NCBI GenBank assembly: GCA_049607205.1
Contig: JBMYWH010000003.1
Coordinates: 86,573 to 150,572, forward strand
Source of the DNA: JBELHR01 sp049607205
GTDB lineage: Bacteria > Bacteroidota > Bacteroidia > Flavobacteriales > Flavobacteriaceae
Direction of reading: 5' to 3'
Length of the DNA: 64,000 bases
Shown here: piece by piece, positions 1 through 7,220 of the stretch
Position numbering within the stretch: position 1 is the stretch's first letter
Layout: every line of letters starts with the position of its first letter
The notes under the pieces: generated by a model
Seen by the model: only the letters and a program-made list of their open reading frames with translations
Told to the model about the DNA's origin: nothing
Database searches by the model: none
Made by a program: the position numbers and the translations under genes

Positions 1-984
1 CACCATTATCTTATCCCCTAACTGTAATTTCAAAGAAGGACTTGCAGGAATACTAATTCCACTACGCATTACTCGAGTAACCGTAGCATTGTATTGTTTT
101 AAAACACTTAAAGTACCTATGGATTTATTAATGACCTCTGCATTGGTGACTAAAACTGACCTAACCTCGTAATTTTTGTTTAATCTGAATGAGTTTTTGG
201 TCTCCGGACCTATCAATAAATTTACACGTTCTAAGGCCTCTTCAGTCCCTACTGCTCTGATGATATCCCCCTTGTGTAACACTAATTCCGGAGAAGGAGC
301 GATGACATGATCATTTTGCTTCACTCTGGATACTACCGCTTTAGTCATGAACCTAATATTAAGTTCTCCTAAGGTCCTCCCAATCACATTTTCATTTTCT
401 ACAATGAAAAATTTCCTAAGCATAGGAAGCTGACCTTCACTCTCTTCTATTTCATACTGTTTTCTTTCTTGATCTAAATTGACTCTTAAAAACTTAGGCA
501 ATAAACTCACAAAAAGAATCACTCCAATAACGCCAAATGGATAGCCGATTCCATATCCAATCGAAGCTTGAGATGAACCTGTAGCATCAATTGCCGCAGC
601 AAGTCCTGGTGTCGAGGTTAAGGAACCATTTAACAATCCTATAGCAAGGTTTTTATCAACACCTCCAAATTCAAAGACTAAATAGGTTATAAGACCTGCA
701 GTCACAATTAGCACAGCGGACAAACTGGCTAAACGACGACCATTCTTCTTAAAAGACTCAAAGAAGCTAGGTCCTGCCTGAATTCCAATAGTAAAAATAA
801 AAAGAACAAGTCCTAAATACTGAAAATCCTTCGGCACTTGATAACCATAGTGTCCGAAAAGTAAAGCGACGAAAATTACAGCAGAAACGTCTAAAGACAC
901 TCCAAAAATTTTAATTCTCCCTAATAAAAATCCAAGGACAATAATTACAAATAATACTACGTAGCTTTTACTTAATAAATCCAT
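1..984 (-). CDS. AspT/YidE/YbjL-type antiporter, 3' end outside the window
   Basis: An open frame of 328 codons reads from the ATG at 984 to the window edge without a stop, so the C-terminal part is missing. The N-terminal ~170 residues are a run of hydrophobic helices with the family-like motifs TSTPGLAAA and GYGIGYPFGV. They are followed by two soluble modules typical of TrkA-C/RCK-C domains: one at about 205-285, containing IGRTLGELN and LHKGDIIRAVG, and the start of a second one (IGTLSVLKQ, LQLGDKIMV). Membrane half, two TrkA-C domains, membrane half is the known plan of aspartate:alanine antiporter-like proteins of about 550 residues. It would be an inner-membrane carrier of unknown substrate. 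It lies behind the trxB terminator on the same strand and has its own -7-like element. The family call is firm; the substrate cannot be told. Confidence 0.85.
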   Translation of the reverse strand, partial: MDLLSKSYVVLFVIIVLGFLLGRIKIFGVSLDVSAVIFVALLFGHYGYQVPKDFQYLGLVLFIFTIGIQAGPSFFESFKKNGRRLASLSAVLIVTAGLITYLVFEFGGVDKNLAIGLLNGSLTSTPGLAAAIDATGSSQASIGYGIGYPFGVIGVILFVSLLPKFLRVNLDQERKQYEIEESEGQLPMLRKFFIVENENVIGRTLGELNIRFMTKAVVSRVKQNDHVIAPSPELVLHKGDIIRAVGTEEALERVNLLIGPETKNSFRLNKNYEVRSVLVTNAEVINKSIGTLSVLKQYNATVTRVMRSGISIPASPSLKLQLGDKIMV

Positions 985-1002
985 GCTTGTTCTTTTTATA
1001 TA

Positions 1003-1010
1003 CAAAAATA
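1003..1010 (-). promoter_or_regulatory. -7 promoter element of the AspT-type gene
   Basis: Read on the minus strand this is TATTTTTG, a match to the Bacteroidota -7 consensus TAnnTTTG, about 19 bases before the ATG at 984. No clear -33 TTG is seen at the usual distance. Confidence 0.35.
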
Positions 1011-1071
1011 AGACATATTGAACTTATGATACCCTGAGAGTGAATTATTTGCGAAAACGTTAACGATAAAA

Positions 1072-1096
1072 AAAAGAGGGCATAAAGCCCTCTTTT
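1072..1096 (-). terminator. Intrinsic terminator of trxB
   Basis: Perfect inverted repeat AAAAGAGGGC / GCCCTCTTTT with a 5-base loop at 1082-1086, followed on the minus strand by a run of T. It lies 20 bases past the trxB stop codon and separates trxB from the next minus-strand gene. Confidence 0.85.
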
Positions 1097-1115
1097 ACTA
1101 TAATTTATTCAAAAA

Positions 1116-2063
1116 CTATTTCAAAGCCCCCAAGTATCTTTCAGCATCTAAGGCAGCCATACAACCAGTTCCAGCTGCAGTAATAGCTTGACGATATTCT
1201 TTATCCTGAACATCTCCAGCAGCAAAAACTCCTGGTATATTAGTTTTAGTAGTTTTACCTTCCGTAATCAAGTATCCAGTATCATCCATATCTAATACTC
1301 CTTTAAAAATATCAGTGTTAGGTTTATGACCAATAGCCACAAACAGCCCAGTTGCAGTTAAATCTTGTTTCTCACCCGATTGATTGTTAAACACTCTAAC
1401 GCCATCCACAACTTGCTCTCCTAGAACCTCATCAACCTCAGTATTATACATCACTTTAATGTTCTCAGTTTTTGCAACTCTATGTTGCATAGCTTTAGAA
1501 GCACGCATTTCATCCCTTCTTACAAGCATAGTTACTGTAGAACAAATATTGGCTAAATATGTAGCTTCTTCAGCGGCAGTATCTCCTGCTCCTACAACCA
1601 CAACATCTTGTCCTTTATAGAAGAATCCATCACAAGTGGCACAAGCCGAAACCCCTCCACCTTTTAAACGCTCTTCAGATTCTAATCCTAAATATTTAGC
1701 TGTTGCTCCAGTTGAAATAATAACAGTTTCAGCCTCTATAGTTTTAGAACCATCTAAGGTAACTTTGTGAATTCCTCCAGCTTCTTTAGCAAAATCAACA
1801 GCAGTTATTAAACCAAAACGAACTTCAGTTCCGAAGCGTTCCGCTTGATTTTTTAAGTCTTCCATCATGGCTGTACCATCTGTACCATTAGGATATCCAG
1901 GAAAGTTATCTACCTCAGTAGTAGTTGTTAACTGTCCACCCATCTGCATACCGGTATACATCACTGGTTTCATATCTGCACGAGCAGCATAAATAGCAGC
2001 AGTATATCCTGCAGGCCCTGATCCAATGATCAAACATTTTATTCTTTCTATGTTATCTGACAT
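1116..2063 (-). CDS. trxB: Thioredoxin-disulfide reductase
   Basis: 315 residues, the normal length for low-molecular-weight bacterial thioredoxin reductase (NADPH + oxidised thioredoxin to reduced thioredoxin, FAD enzyme, cytoplasm). The FAD-binding Rossmann motif GSGPAG is at 14-19, the redox-active pair CATC at 141-144, and the NADPH-binding motif GAGDTAAEEA at 158-167. The C-terminal FAD motif appears as GVFAAGDVQD. It is a single-gene unit: it has its own -7-like promoter element and is closed by a strong terminator. It diverges from a one-cysteine thioredoxin-fold gene, with 119 bases between the two start codons. Confidence 0.97.
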   Translation of the reverse strand: MSDNIERIKCLIIGSGPAGYTAAIYAARADMKPVMYTGMQMGGQLTTTTEVDNFPGYPNGTDGTAMMEDLKNQAERFGTEVRFGLITAVDFAKEAGGIHKVTLDGSKTIEAETVIISTGATAKYLGLESEERLKGGGVSACATCDGFFYKGQDVVVVGAGDTAAEEATYLANICSTVTMLVRRDEMRASKAMQHRVAKTENIKVMYNTEVDEVLGEQVVDGVRVFNNQSGEKQDLTATGLFVAIGHKPNTDIFKGVLDMDDTGYLITEGKTTKTNIPGVFAAGDVQDKEYRQAITAAGTGCMAALDAERYLGALK

Positions 2064-2083
2064 AATTTCAAAATTTTAAAACA

Positions 2084-2091
2084 CAAATTTA
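2084..2091 (-). promoter_or_regulatory. -7 promoter element of trxB
   Basis: Minus-strand TAAATTTG, an exact TAnnTTTG match, 20 bases before the trxB ATG. A TTG at the -33 position is not evident. Confidence 0.4.
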
Positions 2092-2160
2092 TAATAATTC
2101 ACTTTGAGTCAGTCGTAAATTATATTTTTTTTTACAATACTTAAATAGTCAAATCTTATG

Positions 2161-2168
2161 TAACTTTG
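2161..2168 (+). promoter_or_regulatory. -7 promoter element of the thioredoxin-fold gene
   Basis: TAACTTTG matches TAnnTTTG exactly. Transcription would start near 2175, leaving a leader of roughly 8 bases to the ATG at 2183 or 17 bases to the ATG at 2192. A -33 element is not clear. Confidence 0.4.
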
Positions 2169-2182
2169 TAGACGATTTTAAA

Positions 2183-2524
2183 ATGATAATTATGGACTAT
2201 TTTTTAACGACTTTAGAAGATTTAGAAAATCTAAAATCATCTGAGAACGCCTTTGTAATTTATTTTACAACAGATAATTGTTCCGTGGGAGAACAAGTGG
2301 GGCCAAAAGTACTTAAGTTGATCGAAAATGACTTCCCTAAAATCAAAATAGCATTCATTTCAAATAGTGCGAATCAGGAACTCTTAGACCTTCTACAACT
2401 TCACATACCCCCTACCCTAATTTTATTTTTAGAATCAAAAGAATACCTAAGAAAGACACGAGCCTTTGGTTTAGAGGAACTTAAAAAAGACTTAACAAGA
2501 CTTTATGAAATTTACTTCAAATAA
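2183..2524 (+). CDS. Thioredoxin-fold protein lacking the second active-site cysteine
   Basis: 113 residues (110 if the ATG at 2192 is used, which the promoter position slightly favours). The pattern beta-alpha-beta, then FTTDNCSVGEQVGPKV, then PPTLILF reads as a thioredoxin fold with the cis-proline loop (IPP). The position of the CxxC motif holds CSVG, so only one of the two cysteines is present. No signal peptide is visible, so it is probably cytoplasmic. It diverges from trxB, which suggests a link to thiol chemistry, but a one-cysteine protein cannot act as an ordinary disulfide reductase. It might use a monothiol mechanism, bind a partner, or be regulatory. Fold call good, function unknown. 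Confidence 0.7.
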   Translation: MIIMDYFLTTLEDLENLKSSENAFVIYFTTDNCSVGEQVGPKVLKLIENDFPKIKIAFISNSANQELLDLLQLHIPPTLILFLESKEYLRKTRAFGLEELKKDLTRLYEIYFK

Positions 2525-2538
2525 TTTTTAAAAAAGAG

Positions 2539-2568
2539 TTGCAGAATTAGAAAATTGACCTATCTTTG
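2539..2568 (+). promoter_or_regulatory. Promoter of the tRNA-Pro/tRNA-Thr pair
   Basis: TTG at 2539-2541, a 19-base spacer, then TATCTTTG at 2561-2568. This is a textbook Bacteroidota -33/-7 promoter. Transcription would begin about 2574, a few bases before the mature tRNA-Pro. Confidence 0.8.
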
Positions 2569-2586
2569 CACCGCTAAAAAATTCTA

Positions 2587-2661
2587 CGGGGTGTAGCGTA
2601 GCCCGGTTATCGCGCCGCGTTTGGGACGCGGAGGTCGCAGGTTCGAATCCTGCCACCCCGA
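2587..2661 (+). tRNA. tRNA-Pro (anticodon TGG)
   Basis: Cloverleaf with acceptor CGGGGTG / CACCCCG and discriminator A. The anticodon loop is TTTGGGA, with TGG at 2622-2624, and the T arm carries GGTTCGAATCC. CCA is not encoded. It is co-transcribed with tRNA-Thr, which starts 11 bases later. Confidence 0.97.
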
Positions 2662-2672
2662 CACCGTAGAAT

Positions 2673-2746
2673 GCCGATGTAGCTCAGCTGGCTAGAGCAG
2701 CTGATTTGTAATCAGCAGGTCGTGGGTTCGAGTCCCTCCATCGGCT
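2673..2746 (+). tRNA. tRNA-Thr (anticodon TGT)
   Basis: Acceptor GCCGATG / CATCGGC with discriminator T. The D arm is GCTCAGCTGGCTAGAGC, the anticodon stem GCTGA / TCAGC closes the loop TTTGTAA (TGT at 2707-2709), and the T loop is GGTTCGAGTCC. It forms a two-tRNA unit with tRNA-Pro, ended by the hairpin at 2752. Confidence 0.97.
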
Positions 2747-2751
2747 CTTAA

Positions 2752-2782
2752 AAAGACATGATTTATTCATGTCTTTTTTTTT
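2752..2782 (+). terminator. Intrinsic terminator of the tRNA pair
   Basis: Perfect 10-bp stem AAAGACATGA / TCATGTCTTT with a 5-base loop, running into a T-tract. It sits 5 bases past tRNA-Thr. Confidence 0.88.
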
Positions 2783-2792
2783 GATTTTTACT

Positions 2793-2800
2793 TAAATTTG
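2793..2800 (+). promoter_or_regulatory. -7 promoter element of the udk operon
   Basis: TAAATTTG, an exact TAnnTTTG match, 25 bases before the udk start and just after the tRNA terminator. It would drive udk-divIC-mutAB. The -33 region is only a T-tract. Confidence 0.45.
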
Positions 2801-2825
2801 CAAAACAAATATAAAACTCAATCAC

Positions 2826-3434
2826 ATGCTTATTTTAGGAATTGCTGGAGGAACAGGAAGTGGTAAAACCACAGTTGTAAACAAAATCATTAAAGAACTT
2901 CCTATTGGTGAAGTAACTGTGATTTCTCAGGATTCTTATTATAATGATACAGGAGACTTACCATATGAGCAGCGAACTAAAATCAATTTTGACCATCCTA
3001 GTTCCATTGATTTTGATTTGTTGACTGAGAATATTTCAAAGTTAAAAAACGGAGAAATTATTGAACAACCTATCTATTCTTTTGTTACCCACAATAGAAC
3101 TTCTGACAAAGTTCTTACCCACCCTAAAAAAGTTCTCATCGTTGAAGGGATTCTTATATTTAACCATAAGCCTTTAATGGATTTATTGGACATGAAAATT
3201 TTTGTCCATGCCGATGCGGACGAACGCTTGATAAGAAGAGTTTATAGAGATATCAAGGAAAGAGGAAGAGATATTGAAGAAGTGCTCTCAAGATATCAGA
3301 ACACCCTTAAACCTATGCATGAACAGTTTATTGAGCCTACTAAAAACTTTGCTGATATCATCATTCCTCATGACAGGTATAATGACGTGGCTATCGATAT
3401 TTTAAAAACTGTTATTAGTAATCGATTAGATTAG
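2826..3434 (+). CDS. udk: Uridine kinase
   Basis: 202 residues, the usual length of bacterial uridine/cytidine kinase (uridine + NTP to UMP, pyrimidine salvage, cytoplasm). The Walker A motif GGTGSGKT is at 8-15. The segments ISQDSYYND and NFDHPSSIDFDLL are the family's substrate-side signatures, and RDIKERGRD is the lid region. It is the first gene of a tight plus-strand cluster: the septum protein follows after 20 bases, then mutA and mutB. With cdd elsewhere in the window, two steps of pyrimidine salvage are present here. Confidence 0.95.
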   Translation: MLILGIAGGTGSGKTTVVNKIIKELPIGEVTVISQDSYYNDTGDLPYEQRTKINFDHPSSIDFDLLTENISKLKNGEIIEQPIYSFVTHNRTSDKVLTHPKKVLIVEGILIFNHKPLMDLLDMKIFVHADADERLIRRVYRDIKERGRDIEEVLSRYQNTLKPMHEQFIEPTKNFADIIIPHDRYNDVAIDILKTVISNRLD

Positions 3435-3454
3435 CTAACTTAGCTACCTAATAC

Positions 3455-3763
3455 ATGAAAACAAACTTTAACAAACCGAGCTATAAATTTCTATTCAACA
3501 AATACGTGTTGATCATTTTTTTATTTGCTTTTTGGCTGATGTTTCTTGATGAAAACTCCTTCTATAATCAACGTGAATTAAGGAATGAATTGAAAGAAAT
3601 GCATGAAACAAAGGAGTTTTATCAAGAGAAAATAAAATCCTACAATGCTCAGATTAAGGAGCTGCAATCGGATTCTTCGCTTGAGAAATTTGCCAGGGAG
3701 AAGTATTTAATGAAGAAAAAAAATGAAGTGATTTACATCATAGAGATTGATAGTGTAAAATAA
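3455..3763 (+). CDS. Septum formation initiator family protein (DivIC/FtsB-like)
   Basis: 102 residues with a short basic N-terminus, one transmembrane helix at about 17-31 and a coiled-coil stretch at about 38-75. It ends in the characteristic segment FAREKYLMKKKNEVIYIIE. This is the plan of the small bitopic division proteins FtsB/DivIC, which pair with FtsL-type partners at the septum with the coiled coil in the periplasm. It lies 20 bases after udk and 9 bases before mutA, so co-transcription is likely although the functions are unrelated. Family call secure; which division protein it is cannot be settled from sequence alone. Confidence 0.85.
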   Translation: MKTNFNKPSYKFLFNKYVLIIFLFAFWLMFLDENSFYNQRELRNELKEMHETKEFYQEKIKSYNAQIKELQSDSSLEKFAREKYLMKKKNEVIYIIEIDSVK

Positions 3764-3772
3764 CTTTAGACC

Positions 3773-5113
3773 ATGTTCAAAGATCTTTTTGAAGAGTTCG
3801 ATTTAGTCTCCAAGAAGTATTGGAAACAAATCTTACAATATCAGCAACAAGGCGAACCCTATGAGAATTTAATTAGTCATAGTCCTGAAGGAATAGACAT
3901 TAGTCCTATTTATACTTTCGAAGACAGAAAAGATCACAAGAAGCTGGTATCTACTGAGCCCTTTGAGATAAGTCAAAGATTTTACCTTAGCAAGAACACC
4001 ACAGAGCTTAAAGCTCAGATCGAAGAAGCTATTGAATCAGGTACACAAAAAATAATCTTAGAAGTACATCATAAGTTTGAGGATTCTGAGCAACTCAATA
4101 CATGGATTAACCCATTAGTAAATTACCAAATAGAACTGCGAAACATTGATTTCCACCAATGGTCTAAATGGATAGATCTGGCCAACCAGCATGATTGCGT
4201 TAAGATTTTAGTAGATCCCATTGGAGATTTAGAGCTCAAGGGATATTTTCCAAACAATTTTACATGGAGTGCTTTTGAAAAACTAATCGAGAGCAACGAA
4301 AAACTTCAGATATTACTCAACATCAACCATCATCAAGAAGCTGGTGCCACTAGCTCTGATCAAATTTCTTATGCACTAGCAAAGGCTAAGGAATATCTCG
4401 AACAACTTAATTACCCTTTAGGCTTACAATTTCACTTAAGTCACAGTATTGGACAAAACTACTTTTTTGAAATCGCAAAAATTAGCTCTTTTAAGTTTTT
4501 GTGGTCTAAATTAGGGGAGCATTTATCAAGAGAATATCCTATAAAAATTCATTCAAAATCATCAACCCGGTATTTCAGTATTCTGGACTACAATTCTAAT
4601 ATACTTAGAAGTTCAACAGCATCCCTAGCAGGCCTTATTGGAGGAAGTGATTCTATAGAACAAGTACCTTATGATCTCCACTTCAAAAACAAAAACACCT
4701 TCAGTGAGCGCATCGCGAGAAATCAATTACTGATATTGAAATACGAGACCCATGTTGAAGGAAAAAATTGGGTAGACGGAACCTATTACTTAAGTTATCT
4801 AACCGAGCAACTCAGTCAAAAAGCATTAAGCTATTTCAAAGAAATAGAAACAAAGGGTGGATATTTGGGTCAAATCAATGAACAAAAAATTCAAGAAAAG
4901 ATCATGCTGAGTCATGCCCAAGAGTTTCAAGAATTCGAAAGGGGTGATCTAAGTATTATAGGCTTGAATAAATATCCAGATTTACAGCAACTCAAATCAC
5001 TAAATGTTGAACGACCTATATTTCACAAATCTACAAGTAAAACGATTCAAACTATACATCCCATACGATTGGGAGCCCAGTTGGAACTAAAACTTTTGAA
5101 TGATGAAAAATAA
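3773..5113 (+). CDS. mutA: Methylmalonyl-CoA mutase, small subunit
   Basis: 446 residues resembling the mutase TIM-barrel half without a cobalamin-binding C-terminal domain, as expected for the non-catalytic small subunit of heterodimeric methylmalonyl-CoA mutase. Segments such as YFLSKNTTE, SSTRYFSILDYNSNILRSSTASLAGLIGGSDS and ERIARNQLLIL parallel the corresponding places in the large subunit encoded next (TNSEALSAVLGGTQSLHT, ARIARNTQITL). The heterodimer interconverts succinyl-CoA and (R)-methylmalonyl-CoA in propionate metabolism. Its stop overlaps the mutB start by 14 bases, so translation is probably coupled. Confidence 0.92.
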   Translation: MFKDLFEEFDLVSKKYWKQILQYQQQGEPYENLISHSPEGIDISPIYTFEDRKDHKKLVSTEPFEISQRFYLSKNTTELKAQIEEAIESGTQKIILEVHHKFEDSEQLNTWINPLVNYQIELRNIDFHQWSKWIDLANQHDCVKILVDPIGDLELKGYFPNNFTWSAFEKLIESNEKLQILLNINHHQEAGATSSDQISYALAKAKEYLEQLNYPLGLQFHLSHSIGQNYFFEIAKISSFKFLWSKLGEHLSREYPIKIHSKSSTRYFSILDYNSNILRSSTASLAGLIGGSDSIEQVPYDLHFKNKNTFSERIARNQLLILKYETHVEGKNWVDGTYYLSYLTEQLSQKALSYFKEIETKGGYLGQINEQKIQEKIMLSHAQEFQEFERGDLSIIGLNKYPDLQQLKSLNVERPIFHKSTSKTIQTIHPIRLGAQLELKLLNDEK

Positions 5114-7172
5114 ATCTAGAAAAAGTATTCAAGGGCTGAAGATCCAAAGTAAAAAAGCCACCGAAGTTAATTTCGAACATGAACATTTCATCGCAGGAAA
5201 AGCTCCATTCTTAAGAGGGCCTTATCCTTCAATGTATGTAAAAAGGCCTTGGACCATTCGTCAATATGCAGGGTTTTCAACCGCCGAAGAAAGTAACGCG
5301 TTTTATAAGAAAAATCTTGCAAACGGACAGAAAGGTCTTTCTGTAGCCTTTGATCTAGCAACACATAGAGGCTATGATTCTGATCATCCAAGAGTAACAG
5401 GGGATGTCGGTAAAGCTGGTGTTGCTATTGATTCTATTGAAGACATGAAGCGTCTTTTTGAGGATATTCCTCTAGATAAAATGTCTGTTTCAATGACCAT
5501 GAATGGAGCGGTATTACCTATCATGGCTTTTTATATAGCCGCAGCACTTGAACAAGGAGCTGAACTATCTAAATTGAGCGGAACAATTCAAAATGATATC
5601 TTAAAGGAGTTTATGGTGCGCAACACGTATATCTACCCTCCAAAACCTTCAATGAAGATTATCGCAGATATTTTTGAATATACTAGTAAGCATATGCCCA
5701 AGTTCAACTCCATCTCTATTTCAGGTTATCATATGCATGAGGCTGGAGCTTCGGCTGAATTGGAACTTGCTTATACTCTTGCAGATGGTATGGAATATTT
5801 ACAAACAGGAATGGATGCCGGAATGCATATCGACAACTTTGCTCCTAGATTGAGTTTTTTCTTCGGAATTGGAATGAATCACTTCAAAGAAATAGCAAAA
5901 TTGAGAGCAGCTAGACTTCTCTGGGCAAAAATTGTAAAATCATTTGGAGCAGAGAACGAGAAATCCTTAATGTTAAGAACTCACTGTCAGACTTCAGGTT
6001 GGAGTCTAACTGAACAGCAACCCTTTAACAATATCACTAGAACAAACTCTGAGGCACTAAGTGCTGTTTTAGGTGGAACTCAATCCTTACATACCAATGC
6101 ACTTGATGAAGCCATTGCACTCCCAACAGAATTTTCAGCAAGAATCGCTAGAAACACACAGATCACTCTTCAAAATGAATATAGTATTACTAAAACTGTT
6201 GATCCTTGGGCAGGATCTATTGAACTGGAGAAACTAACCCAAGAACTATACAACAAGGCCTGGGAACTTATAGGTGAAATCAAGGAGCTCGGTGGGATGA
6301 CCGCTGCAATAGAAAAAGGCCTTCCTAAGGCTAGGATTGAAGAATCTGCTGCTATTAAACAAGCAAATATAGATTCTAAAAAAGAACTTATCATAGGAGT
6401 AAACAGTTTCGAACTTGAACAAGAGGATCAACTCCAAACCTTAGAAGTCGATAATCAAGAAGTAAGAAAACAGCAGCTTGAAAAACTAAATCGAATTAAA
6501 TCTTCTAGAGACCAAGAGGCTGTTGAAAAGAGTTTAAAAAGGTTGAGAATAGCCGCGGAGACCGGCCGTGAAAACTTATTAACTTGTGCGATAGAAGCGG
6601 CACAGAACAGGGCTACTCTTGGAGAAATCTCAGATGCTCTCGAGCTTGTCTACGGAAGATTTAAAGCTCAACCCAAAACTATTAGCGGGGTGTACAAAAA
6701 AAACATGAAGGATAACAAAGAATTTACTCAAGCAACGAAATTAGCGGATCAATTTGCGACTCTTGCTGGAAGACGACCAAGAATCATGATAGCCAAACTC
6801 GGGCAAGACGGACATGATCGTGGTGCTAAAGTTGTGGCCTCGGCCTATGCTGATATTGGTTTCGATGTGGATATGGGACCTTTATTTCAAACTCCACGAG
6901 AAGCTGCACAACAAGCGGTGGAAAATGATGTGCATATTTTAGGTATTTCTTCTCTTGCTGCCGGACACAAAACCTTAGTCCCAGAACTCATTCATGCACT
7001 TAAAGACTTGGGTAGACCAGATATTCTTGTCATCGTTGGAGGTGTAATTCCTAAAAAAGATTACGACTATTTATTCAAGGCAGGAGCTGTTGGAATCTTC
7101 GGGCCAGGAACCAAAATAACGGATGCTGCAATTTCACTTTTAAAACCAATGATAAAAGTTTTACAAGCCTAA
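5100..7172 (+). CDS. mutB: Methylmalonyl-CoA mutase, large (catalytic) subunit
   Basis: 690 residues. The N-terminal barrel begins with the family signature RPWTIRQYAGFSTAEESN and contains the substrate-binding stretch SISGYHMHEAGA. The C-terminal ~130 residues are the adenosylcobalamin domain with DGHDRG at 570-575, where His572 is the axial cobalt ligand, followed by GISSLAAGH and GGVIPKKD. The reaction is succinyl-CoA to (R)-methylmalonyl-CoA. The start overlaps the end of mutA; two adjacent ATG codons (5100 and 5103) are possible starts. The chaperone gene meaB and the epimerase gene are not next to it, which differs from many Proteobacteria. It is the last gene of the udk cluster. Confidence 0.96.
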   Translation: MMKNKSRKSIQGLKIQSKKATEVNFEHEHFIAGKAPFLRGPYPSMYVKRPWTIRQYAGFSTAEESNAFYKKNLANGQKGLSVAFDLATHRGYDSDHPRVTGDVGKAGVAIDSIEDMKRLFEDIPLDKMSVSMTMNGAVLPIMAFYIAAALEQGAELSKLSGTIQNDILKEFMVRNTYIYPPKPSMKIIADIFEYTSKHMPKFNSISISGYHMHEAGASAELELAYTLADGMEYLQTGMDAGMHIDNFAPRLSFFFGIGMNHFKEIAKLRAARLLWAKIVKSFGAENEKSLMLRTHCQTSGWSLTEQQPFNNITRTNSEALSAVLGGTQSLHTNALDEAIALPTEFSARIARNTQITLQNEYSITKTVDPWAGSIELEKLTQELYNKAWELIGEIKELGGMTAAIEKGLPKARIEESAAIKQANIDSKKELIIGVNSFELEQEDQLQTLEVDNQEVRKQQLEKLNRIKSSRDQEAVEKSLKRLRIAAETGRENLLTCAIEAAQNRATLGEISDALELVYGRFKAQPKTISGVYKKNMKDNKEFTQATKLADQFATLAGRRPRIMIAKLGQDGHDRGAKVVASAYADIGFDVDMGPLFQTPREAAQQAVENDVHILGISSLAAGHKTLVPELIHALKDLGRPDILVIVGGVIPKKDYDYLFKAGAVGIFGPGTKITDAAISLLKPMIKVLQA

Positions 7173-7193
7173 GGTTAAAGACTCTAAATTAGT

Positions 7194-7201
7194 TACATTT
7201 G
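7194..7201 (+). promoter_or_regulatory. -7 promoter element of ccsBA
   Basis: TACATTTG, an exact TAnnTTTG match, 19 bases before the ccsBA ATG and just after mutB. No good -33 TTG is present. Confidence 0.45.
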
Positions 7202-7220
7202 CAGCACTAATTTTATACGC

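Noticed and set aside
1384..1620. Plus-strand frame inside trxB
   Set aside because: Antisense shadow of a well-conserved gene, rich in Ser/Thr/Pro from reversed codons, no family pattern.
2752..2784. Riboswitch before udk
   Set aside because: The only structure is the simple tRNA terminator; the leader after the promoter element is too short for an aptamer.
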